Shown here piece after piece: positions 8,073 through 16,985 of a DNA stretch of 64,000 nucleotides (its first letter is position 1; every line of letters begins with the position of its first letter). Location of the stretch: NCBI GenBank assembly GCA_030524525.1, contig JAUNGI010000001.1, positions 110,851 to 174,850 on the forward strand, given 5' to 3'. A program made the translations under genes and the position numbers. Under the pieces are notes generated by a model. That model did not search any database. It saw nothing but the letters and a program-made list of their open reading frames with translations, and was not told the origin of the DNA. Source of the DNA: Lachnospiraceae bacterium. Its GTDB lineage: Bacteria > Bacillota > Clostridia > Lachnospirales > Lachnospiraceae.

Positions 8073-9191
8073 CTACTCGTAAATTCGGCTAACCCGGGTC
8101 GAAATATCGCAGACCAGCTCGTAATTAAAGCGTCCGCTCAGCGCCGCCACCTGCTCCGCCGTAAGCTCGCGGTCGCCGTCGCGTCCGACGAGCGTTACGA
8201 TATCCTCCAGCTCCACGTCGGGAATGTGACTGACGTCAACCATCATCTGGTCCATGCAGACCCGTCCGAGGATCGGAGCCTCCTGACCGTGGATCAGGAC
8301 GCGCCCCTTTCCGGAAAGCGAACGCGGATAGCCGTCGGCATAGCCCACGCTTACCGTGGCGATCTTCATCGGACGTTCGGTGACGAACGTCGCGCCGTAG
8401 CTGACGCCGCAGCCCGCCGGAAGCTCCTTCACATGGACGACGTGCGCCTTCCACTCCATAACGGGTTCCAGAGAAATGCCCTCCCGGCTGACCTCGTCCG
8501 AGGGCCACAGCCCGTAGGTAACGATGCCCGCCCGTACCATATTGTAACGATAGTCCGCAAAGTCGATGATGCCCGCGCTGTTGCAGCAATGCTTCACGGG
8601 GATCTCCACGCCCCGCTCGGCAAGCATCCGGACAAACGCCTCGAATTTTTCCGCCTGCCGGTGCGTATAGCTCTTGTCGGTTTCGTCCGCCTTGGCAAAA
8701 TGCGTAAACATGCCTTCCAAAACGATGCCCGGCAGCGCCCGGATCGCCGCCACGACGTCCGCGTCCGACTCCTCCGGCAGAAAGCCGATGCGGCCCATGC
8801 CCGTATCGACCGCAATGTGGACCCGCGCCTCGGTGCCGAGGATCCGCGCCGTATCCGACAGCTTTTTCGCCGCCTCATAGGAATATACGGTCGCCGTGAC
8901 GCGGTACGCCAGCAGCTCGCCGTATTCCTTCGGAGACGTATAGCCGAGGATCAGGATCGGCTTGCGCACGCCCCCCTCGCGCAGCTCGACCGCCTCGGAA
9001 AGGCAGGCGACCGCGAAATAATCCACATAGCTTTCCGCATGACGGGCAACCGGCACGGCGCCGTGTCCGTATGCGTCGGACTTTACGACCGCAAGAAGCT
9101 TTGCGTCCCCGATCCGCTTCCGGCATTCCTCCAGATTGTGCAGCAGCGCCGAAAGGCTGATTTTCATATAGCTGCGATAATATTTTTCCAA
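8073..9191 (-). CDS. alr: Alanine racemase
   Basis: PLP enzyme that makes D-alanine for peptidoglycan. The PLP lysine is Lys37 in AVVKSDAYGHG, and the second catalytic residue is the tyrosine in GVSYGATF. The RVCMDQMMVD motif and C-terminal beta domain are complete. With the TTG at 9191 (GGAGG 8 nt upstream) the protein is 372 aa and starts MEKYYRSYMKISL, as usual for the family. An ATG at 9206 has no ribosome-binding site. It is the last gene of the long hydC-to-alr operon, 26 nt after the ABC ATPase. Confidence 0.95.
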   Translation of the reverse strand: MEKYYRSYMKISLSALLHNLEECRKRIGDAKLLAVVKSDAYGHGAVPVARHAESYVDYFAVACLSEAVELREGGVRKPILILGYTSPKEYGELLAYRVTATVYSYEAAKKLSDTARILGTEARVHIAVDTGMGRIGFLPEESDADVVAAIRALPGIVLEGMFTHFAKADETDKSYTHRQAEKFEAFVRMLAERGVEIPVKHCCNSAGIIDFADYRYNMVRAGIVTYGLWPSDEVSREGISLEPVMEWKAHVVHVKELPAGCGVSYGATFVTERPMKIATVSVGYADGYPRSLSGKGRVLIHGQEAPILGRVCMDQMMVDVSHIPDVELEDIVTLVGRDGDRELTAEQVAALSGRFNYELVCDISTRVSRIYE

Positions 9192-9217
9192 AACTGCTTC
9201 CTCCATTCCGAAGCGAT

Positions 9218-9919
9218 CTAATATTCGATCTCCTCCACCGGTACCGGCCGGTCGTTCACATACTCCCGGACGATCGTACCGTTTTTGACCTCGATCACAC
9301 GATCCGCCATTGCGGTCAGCGCTTTGTTGTGCGTAATGATCACAACGGTCATGCCTTGGCTCCGCGCCGTATCCTGCAAAAGCTTCAAAACCTGCTTTCC
9401 GGTCTGGTAATCGAGGGCGCCCGTCGGCTCGTCGCACAAAAGCAGCTTCGGATTTTTTGCCAAAGCCCGCGCGATCGCCGTCCGCTGCTGCTCGCCGCCG
9501 GAAAGCTGCGCCGGGAAGTTGTTCTTCCGCTCGCCGAGTCCGACCTGCTCCAGCACCTCGTCGATATCTCTGGCGTTTTCGCAGATCTGGGTCGCCAGCT
9601 CCACATTTTCCCGGGTCGTCAGATTCTGCACGAGATTGTAAAACTGAAATACAAAGCCGATGTCGTGCCGCCGGTAAGCGATCAGCTGCTTTCGGCTGTA
9701 GCGTGAAATGCATTCCCCGTCCAGCCAGACCTCGCCGGAGGTCAGCGTGTCCATCCCGCCGAGAATGTTGAGAATCGTCGTCTTTCCCGCGCCGGAGGCC
9801 CCGACCACAACGCCGATCTCGCCCTTTTCCATCGTAAAGCTCACGTCGCGCAGCGCGGAGATCGTAACCTCCCCCATCGGATAATCTTTTTTTACGTTTC
9901 GGAATTCCAGATAACTCAT
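9218..9919 (-). CDS. ABC transporter ATP-binding protein, MacB/LolD type
   Basis: A 233-aa ATPase with Walker A GASGAGKT, signature [15 protein letters not shown], Walker [13 protein letters not shown] and the H-loop ITHN. The sequence type matches the MacB/LolD/FtsE-like ATPases that pair with FtsX-fold permeases and move lipoproteins, peptides or act on the cell wall. No permease gene is adjacent, so it is an orphan here and its substrate cannot be inferred. The ATG overlaps the topB stop codon (ATGA), which implies translational coupling and decides the start; the longer frame upstream lies inside topB. Confidence 0.92.
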   Translation of the reverse strand: MSYLEFRNVKKDYPMGEVTISALRDVSFTMEKGEIGVVVGASGAGKTTILNILGGMDTLTSGEVWLDGECISRYSRKQLIAYRRHDIGFVFQFYNLVQNLTTRENVELATQICENARDIDEVLEQVGLGERKNNFPAQLSGGEQQRTAIARALAKNPKLLLCDEPTGALDYQTGKQVLKLLQDTARSQGMTVVIITHNKALTAMADRVIEVKNGTIVREYVNDRPVPVEEIEY

Positions 9920-11937
9920 TTTCGGTAAAACTCCTCCAATTTCTGAAAGGCTTCCCGCAGATAGCCCTCGTTGCGGCTGTCCTTCACGCCGTTCGTATGC
10001 TTGGCGACAAAAGCCTCCAACTTCTGCATATATTCTTCCTCGGTGATCGTCCCCTCGGCGACGTAGGTCAGCCCCTTTTCCCAACTTGCCGTCAGCTCCG
10101 CGTTGAGGAGCGAACGAACGGACGACGCCACGACCTCGTAGACCATTTCCCCCTGCTTTGCGGGAGTCACGATCTGCGTCTTTTTGTTCAGGTTCAGATA
10201 CCCGATCTTCACCAGCTTATTCAGGATCTCCGCGCGGGTCGCGCTCGTGCCGATGCCGCTGCCCTTGATCTGTGCCCGCAGCTCCTCGTCCTCGATCAAC
10301 TGCCCCGCGTTTTCCATTGCAAGGATCAGCGTACCCGAATTGTACCGCTTGGGCGGGGAGGTCTCCCCTTCCTTCACGGCGAACTCCCGAACCGGAAGCG
10401 TCATTCCCTTCTTCAGCGCCTTGACGGCGGCAAAGCCGCCCTCGTCGAGCAGCGTCTCCTTTTCGCCCTTGTCCCCGTCCTTCTTTTCCTCCTCCGGACG
10501 GCTCTCCGCCTGTCCGGCAACGGCAAGATAGCCGGGCTTTTCCAGCACCTTAAACGAAGCGAAGAAGCGCTCCGACCCGACCCGCAGGACGATCGCCACC
10601 TTCTGATATTCCGCCGCCGGATAAAACACCGACAGGAAGCGGCGCACGATCCGGTCATAGACCTTCTGCCCCGTCGGGCTGACCGACGAAAGCGCTCCGA
10701 AGCCCTGTCCGGTCGGAATGATCGCGTAGTGGTCGGTGATCTGCTTGTCGTCCGTATAGCGCGACTTGCCGATGGAGGCGTAGGAGCCGCTCGCCTTGAT
10801 CTCCCGCACATACGGCAGATACGCTTCCTGCGTCGCCAGACCGCCGAGGTTTTTCGTGATCTCCTTGGCGACGGCGGACGAAAGCACTCTCGCGTCCGTT
10901 CGCGGATAGGTCACCAGCTTTTTTTCGTAAAGCTCCTGCGCGATCTGCAGCGTCTCGTCCGGACTGATCTTAAAGCTCCGGGAGCATTCGTTCTGCAATT
11001 CCGCCAGATTGAAAAGCAGCGGCGGATTTTTCTTTTCCTTTTTCTTTTCCAGCTTTTCGATCGTCGCCGCCCGTTCCGTCTCCGAAAGCGCGTCCTCCAG
11101 CTCGGAGATCAGCTTTTTCGCGTCCTCCTCCCTGCGGAAGCCGTTTTCCTTATAAAGCAGCGGCGACCGGTAATACGCGGAGCCCTCCACGGCTCTCCAC
11201 TCTCCGGCGATCTCCTGCTCGCCCGCAAGAAACGTGCCGATCACCCGATAAAACGGCGTTTTGACGAACGCCCGGATCTCACGTTCCCGGCGCACCACCA
11301 TGCCCAGAACGCAGGTCATGACCCGTCCCACGGCGATCGCGGAGCGCTTTTCCGAATGCAGCGCGTTCTGTACGGTGGCTCCGTATTTGAGCGTCAGCGC
11401 GCGGGAAAAGTTAATGCCCATCAGGTAGTCTTCCTTTGCCCGCAAATATGCCGCGTCGGAAAGCGCGTCATATGCCGAAAGCGGCTTCGCCTCCCGAATC
11501 CCGCGCAGGATCTCCTCCTCGGTCTGCGAATCAATCCAAACTCTGCGCCGGTCTTTGTCCTTTGGTACCTGCGCCATCTGATCGACCAGCCGGTAGATAT
11601 ACTCCCCCTCCCGTCCGGAGTCGGTGCAGACGTAAATGCGCTCCACGTCCTCGCGGTTCAGCAGCCCCTTTACGATCTCGAACTGCTTTTTGACCGAGGG
11701 GATCACCTCATAACGGAACTCGCGCGGCAGAAACGGGATCGTCGAAAGCTGCCACCGCTTGAGCGCCGGATCGTATTTCTCCGGATAGCTCATCGTGATC
11801 AGATGTCCGACGCACCATGTCACAATGCTTTTCGCGCCCTCCAGATAGCCGTCCCGGCGGGACGTCTCCTCCTTCAGCGCCTTGGCAAATTCCTGCGCCA
11901 CGCTGGGCTTTTCCGCAATATACAAATATTTCCCCAT
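9916..11937 (-). CDS. topB: DNA topoisomerase III (type IA)
   Basis: Relaxes or decatenates DNA through a 5'-phosphotyrosine intermediate. In the 673-aa protein, the Toprim domain shows YIAEKPSVA at the N-terminus and CTDSGREGEYIYRL at about 104-117. The catalytic tyrosine is Tyr344 in LVTYPRTDAR. A Lys-rich stretch lies near 290-304. No zinc-finger cysteine clusters are seen at the C-terminus, as in many Firmicutes TopB. It lies in the middle of the hydrogenase-alr operon, 12 nt after hydA. Mobile elements often carry TopB paralogues, but nothing here suggests that. Confidence 0.95.
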   Translation of the reverse strand: MGKYLYIAEKPSVAQEFAKALKEETSRRDGYLEGAKSIVTWCVGHLITMSYPEKYDPALKRWQLSTIPFLPREFRYEVIPSVKKQFEIVKGLLNREDVERIYVCTDSGREGEYIYRLVDQMAQVPKDKDRRRVWIDSQTEEEILRGIREAKPLSAYDALSDAAYLRAKEDYLMGINFSRALTLKYGATVQNALHSEKRSAIAVGRVMTCVLGMVVRREREIRAFVKTPFYRVIGTFLAGEQEIAGEWRAVEGSAYYRSPLLYKENGFRREEDAKKLISELEDALSETERAATIEKLEKKKEKKNPPLLFNLAELQNECSRSFKISPDETLQIAQELYEKKLVTYPRTDARVLSSAVAKEITKNLGGLATQEAYLPYVREIKASGSYASIGKSRYTDDKQITDHYAIIPTGQGFGALSSVSPTGQKVYDRIVRRFLSVFYPAAEYQKVAIVLRVGSERFFASFKVLEKPGYLAVAGQAESRPEEEKKDGDKGEKETLLDEGGFAAVKALKKGMTLPVREFAVKEGETSPPKRYNSGTLILAMENAGQLIEDEELRAQIKGSGIGTSATRAEILNKLVKIGYLNLNKKTQIVTPAKQGEMVYEVVASSVRSLLNAELTASWEKGLTYVAEGTITEEEYMQKLEAFVAKHTNGVKDSRNEGYLREAFQKLEEFYRK

Positions 11938-11949
11938 GAATCGTTCCTT

Positions 11950-13647
11950 TTATTCGGCGTCCCTGCCGTAATGCACATGCAGCAGTTCGTGTCTTTTTTC
12001 CTTCAGGACGCCTTCGTAGAGCTGCTTCATCAGCGGGTTGTCCTCCGAACGACGGATGCTGCAAACCTTATCCGCCTTATACAGTCCCTTGCCCCGCAGC
12101 TCCTTTTCCTCGTTGTGGATGAAGGGCTGACCGCCGCCAAGCACACAGCCGCCGGGACACGCCATGATCTCGATAAAATCGTATCGGCAGGTTCCCGCCT
12201 TGACGCCGTCCAGCAGCCGGGAAGCGTTGGCAAGGCCGCTGACCACCGCGATCCGAACCTCCCGGTCTTTGTAGGTCACGGTCGTTTCCCGCAGTCCGTC
12301 AAAGCCGCGGACGCCCGAAAACGCGATCCGCTGTAAGGAGGAACCGGTCTTGTCCTCGCTGATGCGGCGAAGCACCGCCTCGGTCACGCCGCCGGTCACG
12401 CCGAAGATCACGCCCGCGCCCGATTTTTCATGCAGAGGACTGTCCACCGCTTCGGGCTCCAGTTCGGAAAATACCATGCCCGCCTCGTCGATCATGCGGA
12501 TCAGCTCCTCGGTCGTCAGCACATAATCGGTCATCGGACCGCCGTTTTCGTCCCGGAACTCCGGTCTTGCCGCCTCAAACTTCTTTGCGGTGCAGGGCAT
12601 GACCGCCACATGCACATGCTTCTTTTCCGCGCCCTTCTTCTGTTCCTTGACGACGCCCGCCAGCATCTGCATCGGCGAACGGCAGGTGGAGACGTTCGGA
12701 AGGAATTCCGGATACCTTTTTTCCGCAAACTGCACCCAGCCCGGACAGCAGGAGGTAATGAGCGGAAGGTTTTCGCCGGATTCGAGCCGGGAAAGCAGCT
12801 CCTCCGACTCCTCCATGACCGTCAGATCCGCGCCGGTGCTCGTGTCGTATACCTCGTCAAAGCCAAGCCGCCGCAGAGCCGCCACGATCTTGCCCATGGC
12901 TTCCTCTCCGGTTTGCAGTCCGCACGCGCGTCCCAGCCCCACGCGAACCGCCGGGGCGACCTGCACCGACACGGTCACGTCGGGCCGGGCAATCGCATGC
13001 GAGACCTTGGAAACGTCGTTCCGCACCATGAGCGCGCCGGTGGGACAGGCGGCGACGCACTGTCCGCAGCCCACGCAGGGAGATTCCGCCAGCGGAACGC
13101 CGAACGCCGTACTGATGGTCATTTTGGAGCCGCGGTGCGCAAAGTCGATCGCGCCCACGTTCTGCACCTCGTTGCATGTCCGCACACAGTCGCCGCAGAG
13201 GATGCACTTGTTCTGATCCTTGACGATGCAAAGCGAGGAATCGTCCACCTTCGGCTCCGCCGCCGTATTTGGAAAGCGCACGCCCGCAATGTGAAACGTC
13301 CGCGCCAGATCCTGCAATTTACACTTTTCGTTGCTCGCGCAGGTCGTACAGTCGCGGCAGTGGTGCGCCAGCAAAAGCTCCAGGATCACCTTCCGGTAAC
13401 GGCGCAGGCGCTCCGTATTTGTGCGGATGCTCATGCCCGCTCTGGGCGGCGTCGAGCAGGCGGCTTCCAGCCGTCCCTTTTCGTCCTCCACCATGCACAT
13501 GCGGCACGCGCCGTAGATCGAAAGCTCCGAATGATAGCAAAACGTCGGAAGGATGATGCCCACCTTGCGGATCAGCTCCAAAAGATTGCGCTCTCCGTTG
13601 ATCTCCACGGGAATGTTGTCGATAAACATGATCTCTTTCTTTTCCAT
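11950..13647 (-). CDS. hydA: [FeFe] hydrogenase catalytic subunit HydA
   Basis: Reduces protons to H2. Domains in order over 565 aa: a ferredoxin-like [2Fe-2S] domain (Cys37, 48, 51, 64); a His-Cys3 cluster (HHCRDC, Cys97, 100, 103 or 109); two [4Fe-4S] clusters (Cys148/151/154/158 and 191/194/197/201); and the H-cluster domain with TSCCPGW (Cys300), MPCTAKK (Cys352) and MACPGGC. The layout matches group A hydrogenases of the trimeric HydABC or Hnd type. With hydB and hydC upstream it probably couples NADH and reduced ferredoxin to H2 formation. GGAGG lies 9 nt before the start. Maturases HydE, F and G are not in this window. Confidence 0.96.
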   Translation of the reverse strand: MEKKEIMFIDNIPVEINGERNLLELIRKVGIILPTFCYHSELSIYGACRMCMVEDEKGRLEAACSTPPRAGMSIRTNTERLRRYRKVILELLLAHHCRDCTTCASNEKCKLQDLARTFHIAGVRFPNTAAEPKVDDSSLCIVKDQNKCILCGDCVRTCNEVQNVGAIDFAHRGSKMTISTAFGVPLAESPCVGCGQCVAACPTGALMVRNDVSKVSHAIARPDVTVSVQVAPAVRVGLGRACGLQTGEEAMGKIVAALRRLGFDEVYDTSTGADLTVMEESEELLSRLESGENLPLITSCCPGWVQFAEKRYPEFLPNVSTCRSPMQMLAGVVKEQKKGAEKKHVHVAVMPCTAKKFEAARPEFRDENGGPMTDYVLTTEELIRMIDEAGMVFSELEPEAVDSPLHEKSGAGVIFGVTGGVTEAVLRRISEDKTGSSLQRIAFSGVRGFDGLRETTVTYKDREVRIAVVSGLANASRLLDGVKAGTCRYDFIEIMACPGGCVLGGGQPFIHNEEKELRGKGLYKADKVCSIRRSEDNPLMKQLYEGVLKEKRHELLHVHYGRDAE

Positions 13648-13651
13648 GCGC

Positions 13652-15526
13652 TCACCCCTCCTTTACTGCCTTGAACTTGCAGCTTGCCGCGCAGGCGCCG
13701 CATTTGATGCACTTTTCCGCGTCGATGACGAAGGGACTGCGGAGCTGCCCGGAGATCGCTCCGACCGGACAGGCGCGGGAACACAGAGAACAGCCCTTGC
13801 ACGCCGCCGGGTCGATCCAGATGCGCCGCAGCTTCTGACAGTTGCCCGCCGGACAGCGCTTTTCGTAAATATGCGCCTCGTACTCGTCGCGGAAATATTT
13901 GAGCGTGCTCAGTACCGGAGACGGCGCGGTCTTTCCGAGACCGCAGAGCGCCGTAGCGGAAATCGTCTCCGCCAGCTCCTCCAGCAGCTCGATATCGCCG
14001 TCGCGCCCTTCTCCCGCCACAATGCGCTCCAAGATTTCAAGCATCCGCTTTGTGCCTTCCCGGCAGGGAACGCACTTGCCGCACGACTCGTTCTGCGTGA
14101 AATTCATAAAGAACCGGGCGACCTCGACCATACAGGTCTTGTCGTCCATTACGACCAGACCGCCGGAGCCGATCATCGCGCCCACCTTTTTCAGCGAATC
14201 GAAATCCAGCGGAATATCCAGCTGTTCCTTGGTCAGACAGCCGCCCGACGGGCCGCCGATCTGCACCGCCTTAAATTCGCCGCCGCCCTTCATTCCGCCG
14301 CCGATGTCAAAAATGACCTCCCGCAGCGTCGTTCCCATCGGCACCTCGATCAGTCCGGTGTTGGCAATGTTTCCGGTCAGCGCGAACGCCTTCGTTCCGG
14401 GACTGTTTTCCGGCCCGATCGCCCGGTACCAATCCGCTCCCCGCGAGACGATCAGCGGCACGTTGGCAAAGGTCTCCACGTTGTTCAGAACCGTCGGCTT
14501 GTCGAACAGCCCGTGCTCCACCGTCCGCGGCGGCTTTACCCGCGGCATCCCCCGCTTTCCTTCAATGGACGCGGTCAGCGCGCTGCCCTCGCCGCAGACG
14601 AACGCCCCGGCTCCCCGGTTGATATGTAAGCGGAACGAAAAGTCCGTTCCGAGAATGTTTTCGCCCAAGAGCCCCAGCTCCTCCGCCTGCTTGATCGCCA
14701 GCCGCAGACGGCTGACCGCCAGCGGATATTCCGCCCGGACATAAATATAGCCCTCCTTCGCGCCGCACGCCCGTCCGGCGATCATCATGCCCTCCAGCAT
14801 CCGGTGCGGGTCGCCCTCCATAACGCTTCGATCCATAAACGCGCCCGGATCGCCCTCGTCGCCGTTGCAGACCACATATTTCTCCTCGGTCTTCTGCCGC
14901 TGTACCTGCGACCACTTGCGTCCGGCGGGAAAACCGCCGCCGCCCCTGCCCCGCAGGTTCGAGCGCGTGATCTCGTCGATGATCTCCGTGTCGCTCATGT
15001 CAAACAGCGCTTTTTCCAGCGCCAGATATCCGTCGTTCGCCAAATATTCACGGATCGAGGTGGCGTCGATGTGTCCGGTATGCTCCAGCACGAGACGCGT
15101 CTGCTTTTTGTAAAACGGGATCTCCTCCTGTACCTTACAGACCTCGCCCCCCGTGCGGTAAGCCAGCCGGGAAATATGCTCTCCCGCAACGATCGTCTTT
15201 TCGATGATCTCCTCGCAGTCCGAAAGCCGTACCTTCGTATACAAATAGCCCTCCGGCTCGATCCGCACCAAAGGTCCCATCTCGCAGAAGCCGTGGCAGC
15301 CGCTCTTTTTCAGACCGACCGTGTCGCCGTGCGGCTCCTCGGCAAGCTCCACCTCGCACGCAACGCCGCGCGCCTCCAAAAGCTCCTTGAGCCGCGCGTA
15401 AATATCCAGAGCGCCGCCCGCGACGCAGCCCGTGCCGCAGCAGACCAAGATTTTTCTTTTTTCCGCCGCCAGAGCCAGCTTGCACCGCTCCCGCAGCGCC
15501 CTCAGTTCTTCCCGATTCTTTATCAT
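13652..15526 (-). CDS. hydB: NADH-binding subunit of the bifurcating hydrogenase (NuoF-like HydB)
   Basis: Flavin subunit that handles NADH in HydABC-type hydrogenases. The 624 aa comprise an N-terminal thioredoxin-like [2Fe-2S] domain (CCGTGCVAGG and GCHGFC), then the NuoF core with the FMN/NADH motif LRGRGGGGFPAGRKW and GDEGDPGAF. The [4Fe-4S] motif CGKCVPCREG comes next, and two C-terminal [4Fe-4S] clusters (CKGCSLCSRACP and CIKCGACAASC) complete it. The start at 15526 overlaps the hydC stop codon (ATGA). Longer upstream frames lie inside hydC. The stop is 4 nt before hydA. HydB is the usual bifurcation site in this family; that role here is inferred. Confidence 0.95.
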   Translation of the reverse strand: MIKNREELRALRERCKLALAAEKRKILVCCGTGCVAGGALDIYARLKELLEARGVACEVELAEEPHGDTVGLKKSGCHGFCEMGPLVRIEPEGYLYTKVRLSDCEEIIEKTIVAGEHISRLAYRTGGEVCKVQEEIPFYKKQTRLVLEHTGHIDATSIREYLANDGYLALEKALFDMSDTEIIDEITRSNLRGRGGGGFPAGRKWSQVQRQKTEEKYVVCNGDEGDPGAFMDRSVMEGDPHRMLEGMMIAGRACGAKEGYIYVRAEYPLAVSRLRLAIKQAEELGLLGENILGTDFSFRLHINRGAGAFVCGEGSALTASIEGKRGMPRVKPPRTVEHGLFDKPTVLNNVETFANVPLIVSRGADWYRAIGPENSPGTKAFALTGNIANTGLIEVPMGTTLREVIFDIGGGMKGGGEFKAVQIGGPSGGCLTKEQLDIPLDFDSLKKVGAMIGSGGLVVMDDKTCMVEVARFFMNFTQNESCGKCVPCREGTKRMLEILERIVAGEGRDGDIELLEELAETISATALCGLGKTAPSPVLSTLKYFRDEYEAHIYEKRCPAGNCQKLRRIWIDPAACKGCSLCSRACPVGAISGQLRSPFVIDAEKCIKCGACAASCKFKAVKEG

Positions 15527-16002
15527 GACGGCAGCACCTCCCCGGCTCTCAGCTCTTCCAACAGCTCCACCGCACTGTCCGGCGTCATGGCCGGATGCAC
15601 CTTGTCGTTTACCATAATGACCGGCGCAAGTCCGCACGCGCCGAGGCAGGAGACCGTCTCCACGGTAAATAGCAGGTCGTCGGTGGTGATCTTCCGCTCG
15701 GAAAGTCCGAGCTGCTCCCGAAGACGCTGGAGGATCGGAATGGATTTCCGCACATGACACGCCGTGCCGTCGCAAACCTTGATCACATATTTGCCCTTCG
15801 GCTCCAGCGAAAAATTCTCGTAAAACGTGGCGACGCTGTAGATCTGCGCCTCGCTGATCCCCATTCGCTTTGAGAGATACGGAAAGACCTCCCGCGGCAA
15901 ATAATGATACTGCTCTTGGATCGCCTGCAAAATGGCGATCACCTGCCGAGGCTCTCCCCCGTATTCCTCAACGATCCGCTCCACCTGTTCCATATCAAGC
16001 AT
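15523..16002 (-). CDS. hydC: Thioredoxin-like [2Fe-2S] subunit of hydrogenase (NuoE-like HydC)
   Basis: The small electron-transfer subunit of HydABC, homologous to NuoE. The 159-aa protein has an N-terminal helical part and a C-terminal thioredoxin-fold domain whose cluster ligands are CDGTACH and SCLGACGLAP. I use the ATG at 16002; one codon upstream is a TTG. A GGAGGAGAAGG stretch precedes it. It is the first gene of the operon and its promoter is at 16089-16117. A stem-loop (TGCGCC with GGCGCA, 16060-16075) sits in the leader and could influence message stability. Confidence 0.94.
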   Translation of the reverse strand: MLDMEQVERIVEEYGGEPRQVIAILQAIQEQYHYLPREVFPYLSKRMGISEAQIYSVATFYENFSLEPKGKYVIKVCDGTACHVRKSIPILQRLREQLGLSERKITTDDLLFTVETVSCLGACGLAPVIMVNDKVHPAMTPDSAVELLEELRAGEVLPS

Positions 16003-16088
16003 CAAACCCTTCTCCTCCCGTATTTTACGGCTCCTCGCCGGATTTTTATACCGCAGTACTGCGCCGTTTGGCGCACAGATTATCTTTT

Positions 16089-16117
16089 ACTGTACCATAG
16101 AAACCGAAAACCGTCAA
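16089..16117 (-). promoter_or_regulatory. Promoter of the hydC-hydB-hydA-topB-ABC-alr operon
   Basis: On the minus strand: -35 TTGACG (16117-16112), 17-nt spacer, -10 TACAGT (16094-16089). I saw no Rex-type operator near it. Confidence 0.75.
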
Positions 16118-16164
16118 CCAAAGAACGCCCGCCGAACGCGTTCGCGACCTCTGCCTTTATAGAA

Positions 16165-16199
16165 GAAAAAAAGACACAGGATCCAAGTTCCTGTGTCTT
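16165..16199 (-). terminator. Intrinsic terminator after tRNA-Thr
   Basis: An 11-bp stem (AAGACACAGGA at 16171-16181 with 16189-16199) is followed by a T-run on the minus strand, just beyond the tRNA. Confidence 0.9.
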
Positions 16200-16205
16200 C
16201 TCAAA

Positions 16206-16277
16206 GCTGCCTAGCGGATTTGAACCGCCGACCTCCGCCTTACCAAGGCGACGCTCTACCAACTGAGCCAAGGCAGC
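16206..16277 (-). tRNA. tRNA-Thr (anticodon GGU)
   Basis: A 72-nt cloverleaf. The acceptor stem GCTGCCT pairs with AGGCAGC; D stem GCTC/GAGC; anticodon loop TTGGTAA gives GGU, which reads ACC and ACU; the T-loop TTCAAAT is normal. No CCA is encoded. It has its own promoter and terminator. Confidence 0.97.
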
Positions 16278-16290
16278 AATCACGATTGAC

Positions 16291-16319
16291 ATAATAGCAC
16301 ACCAAAACCGGTTTTGCAA
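16291..16319 (-). promoter_or_regulatory. tRNA-Thr promoter
   Basis: On the minus strand: -35 TTGCAA (16319-16314), 17-nt spacer, extended -10 TGCTATTAT (-10 at 16296-16291), ending 13 nt before the tRNA. Confidence 0.8.
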
Positions 16320-16369
16320 GCATAAATTGCAAGAAAACGATTTTTTTTCTCCCCCGGTCCGGCGGGCAA

Positions 16370-16975
16370 TTATTTCCCTTCTTCCTCCAAAATTTTTCGG
16401 AATTTTCCTTTGATCCGGGTAATGGCGTTGTCCACCGACTTCGGGGAACGCTCCAGCCGCCGCGCGATCTCCTGATAATTGCTGCCCCCGACATACTCCT
16501 TCAATATCTTCCATTCCAGCGGGCTGAGCCGTTCCTCCAGCCGCCGCAGGAGCCGTTCGGTCTCCTCCCGGTCGATGAGCTGCTGCTCCGGGCTGGACTG
16601 CTCCCACCCGGTCTTTGCCTCCTGCTCCTGCTGCTGAAACTCCGGCGAATGAAAGGAAACGTATTCTTCCATGGGCAAATTTTTCTTGCGGTTGGCTGCT
16701 TGGATCGCATTGTAGATCTGCCTGCGGATGCAGAGCCGCGCAAAGGAGGAAAACGACGAGCCCGCCTCCTGCCGGAACCCTCGGACGGCGCGGTACAGAC
16801 CGATCATGCCCTCCTGCACAAGATCGTCCCGGTCCCCCCATGTCAGGAACAGCGTCCGCGCCTCCTGCAGGACCACACGCTTATATTTCATCAGCAGAAA
16901 TTCCTCGGCTCCGCTGTCGTCCGCCGCCAGCCGGCAAAGCTCCTCGTCGCTGAATTGTTCGTACGCAATTCCCAT
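16370..16975 (-). CDS. sigH: RNA polymerase sigma factor SigH
   Basis: Sigma-70 family factor of the SigH type, which directs early sporulation and stationary-phase genes. The 201-aa protein has region 2 (FLLMKYKRVV ... GDRDDLVQEGMIGLYRAVRGF) and a C-terminal region 4 helix-turn-helix (NYQEIARRLERSPKSVDNAITRIKGKF). The ATG at 16975 follows GGAG by 5 nt; a longer frame runs back into rlmB and is not used. The order cysS-mrnC-rlmB-sigH is conserved in many Clostridia, which supports the name. Confidence 0.93.
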   Translation of the reverse strand: MGIAYEQFSDEELCRLAADDSGAEEFLLMKYKRVVLQEARTLFLTWGDRDDLVQEGMIGLYRAVRGFRQEAGSSFSSFARLCIRRQIYNAIQAANRKKNLPMEEYVSFHSPEFQQQEQEAKTGWEQSSPEQQLIDREETERLLRRLEERLSPLEWKILKEYVGGSNYQEIARRLERSPKSVDNAITRIKGKFRKILEEEGK

Positions 16976-16985
16976 ATGCACTCCG

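Noticed and set aside
9916-11937. Integrative element carrying topB
   Set aside because: No relaxase, integrase or conjugation genes nearby; topB sits within a housekeeping operon.
9997-12336. 779-aa frame antisense to topB and hydA
   Set aside because: Composition is Arg/Leu/His-rich with no family motifs; a shadow of two real genes.
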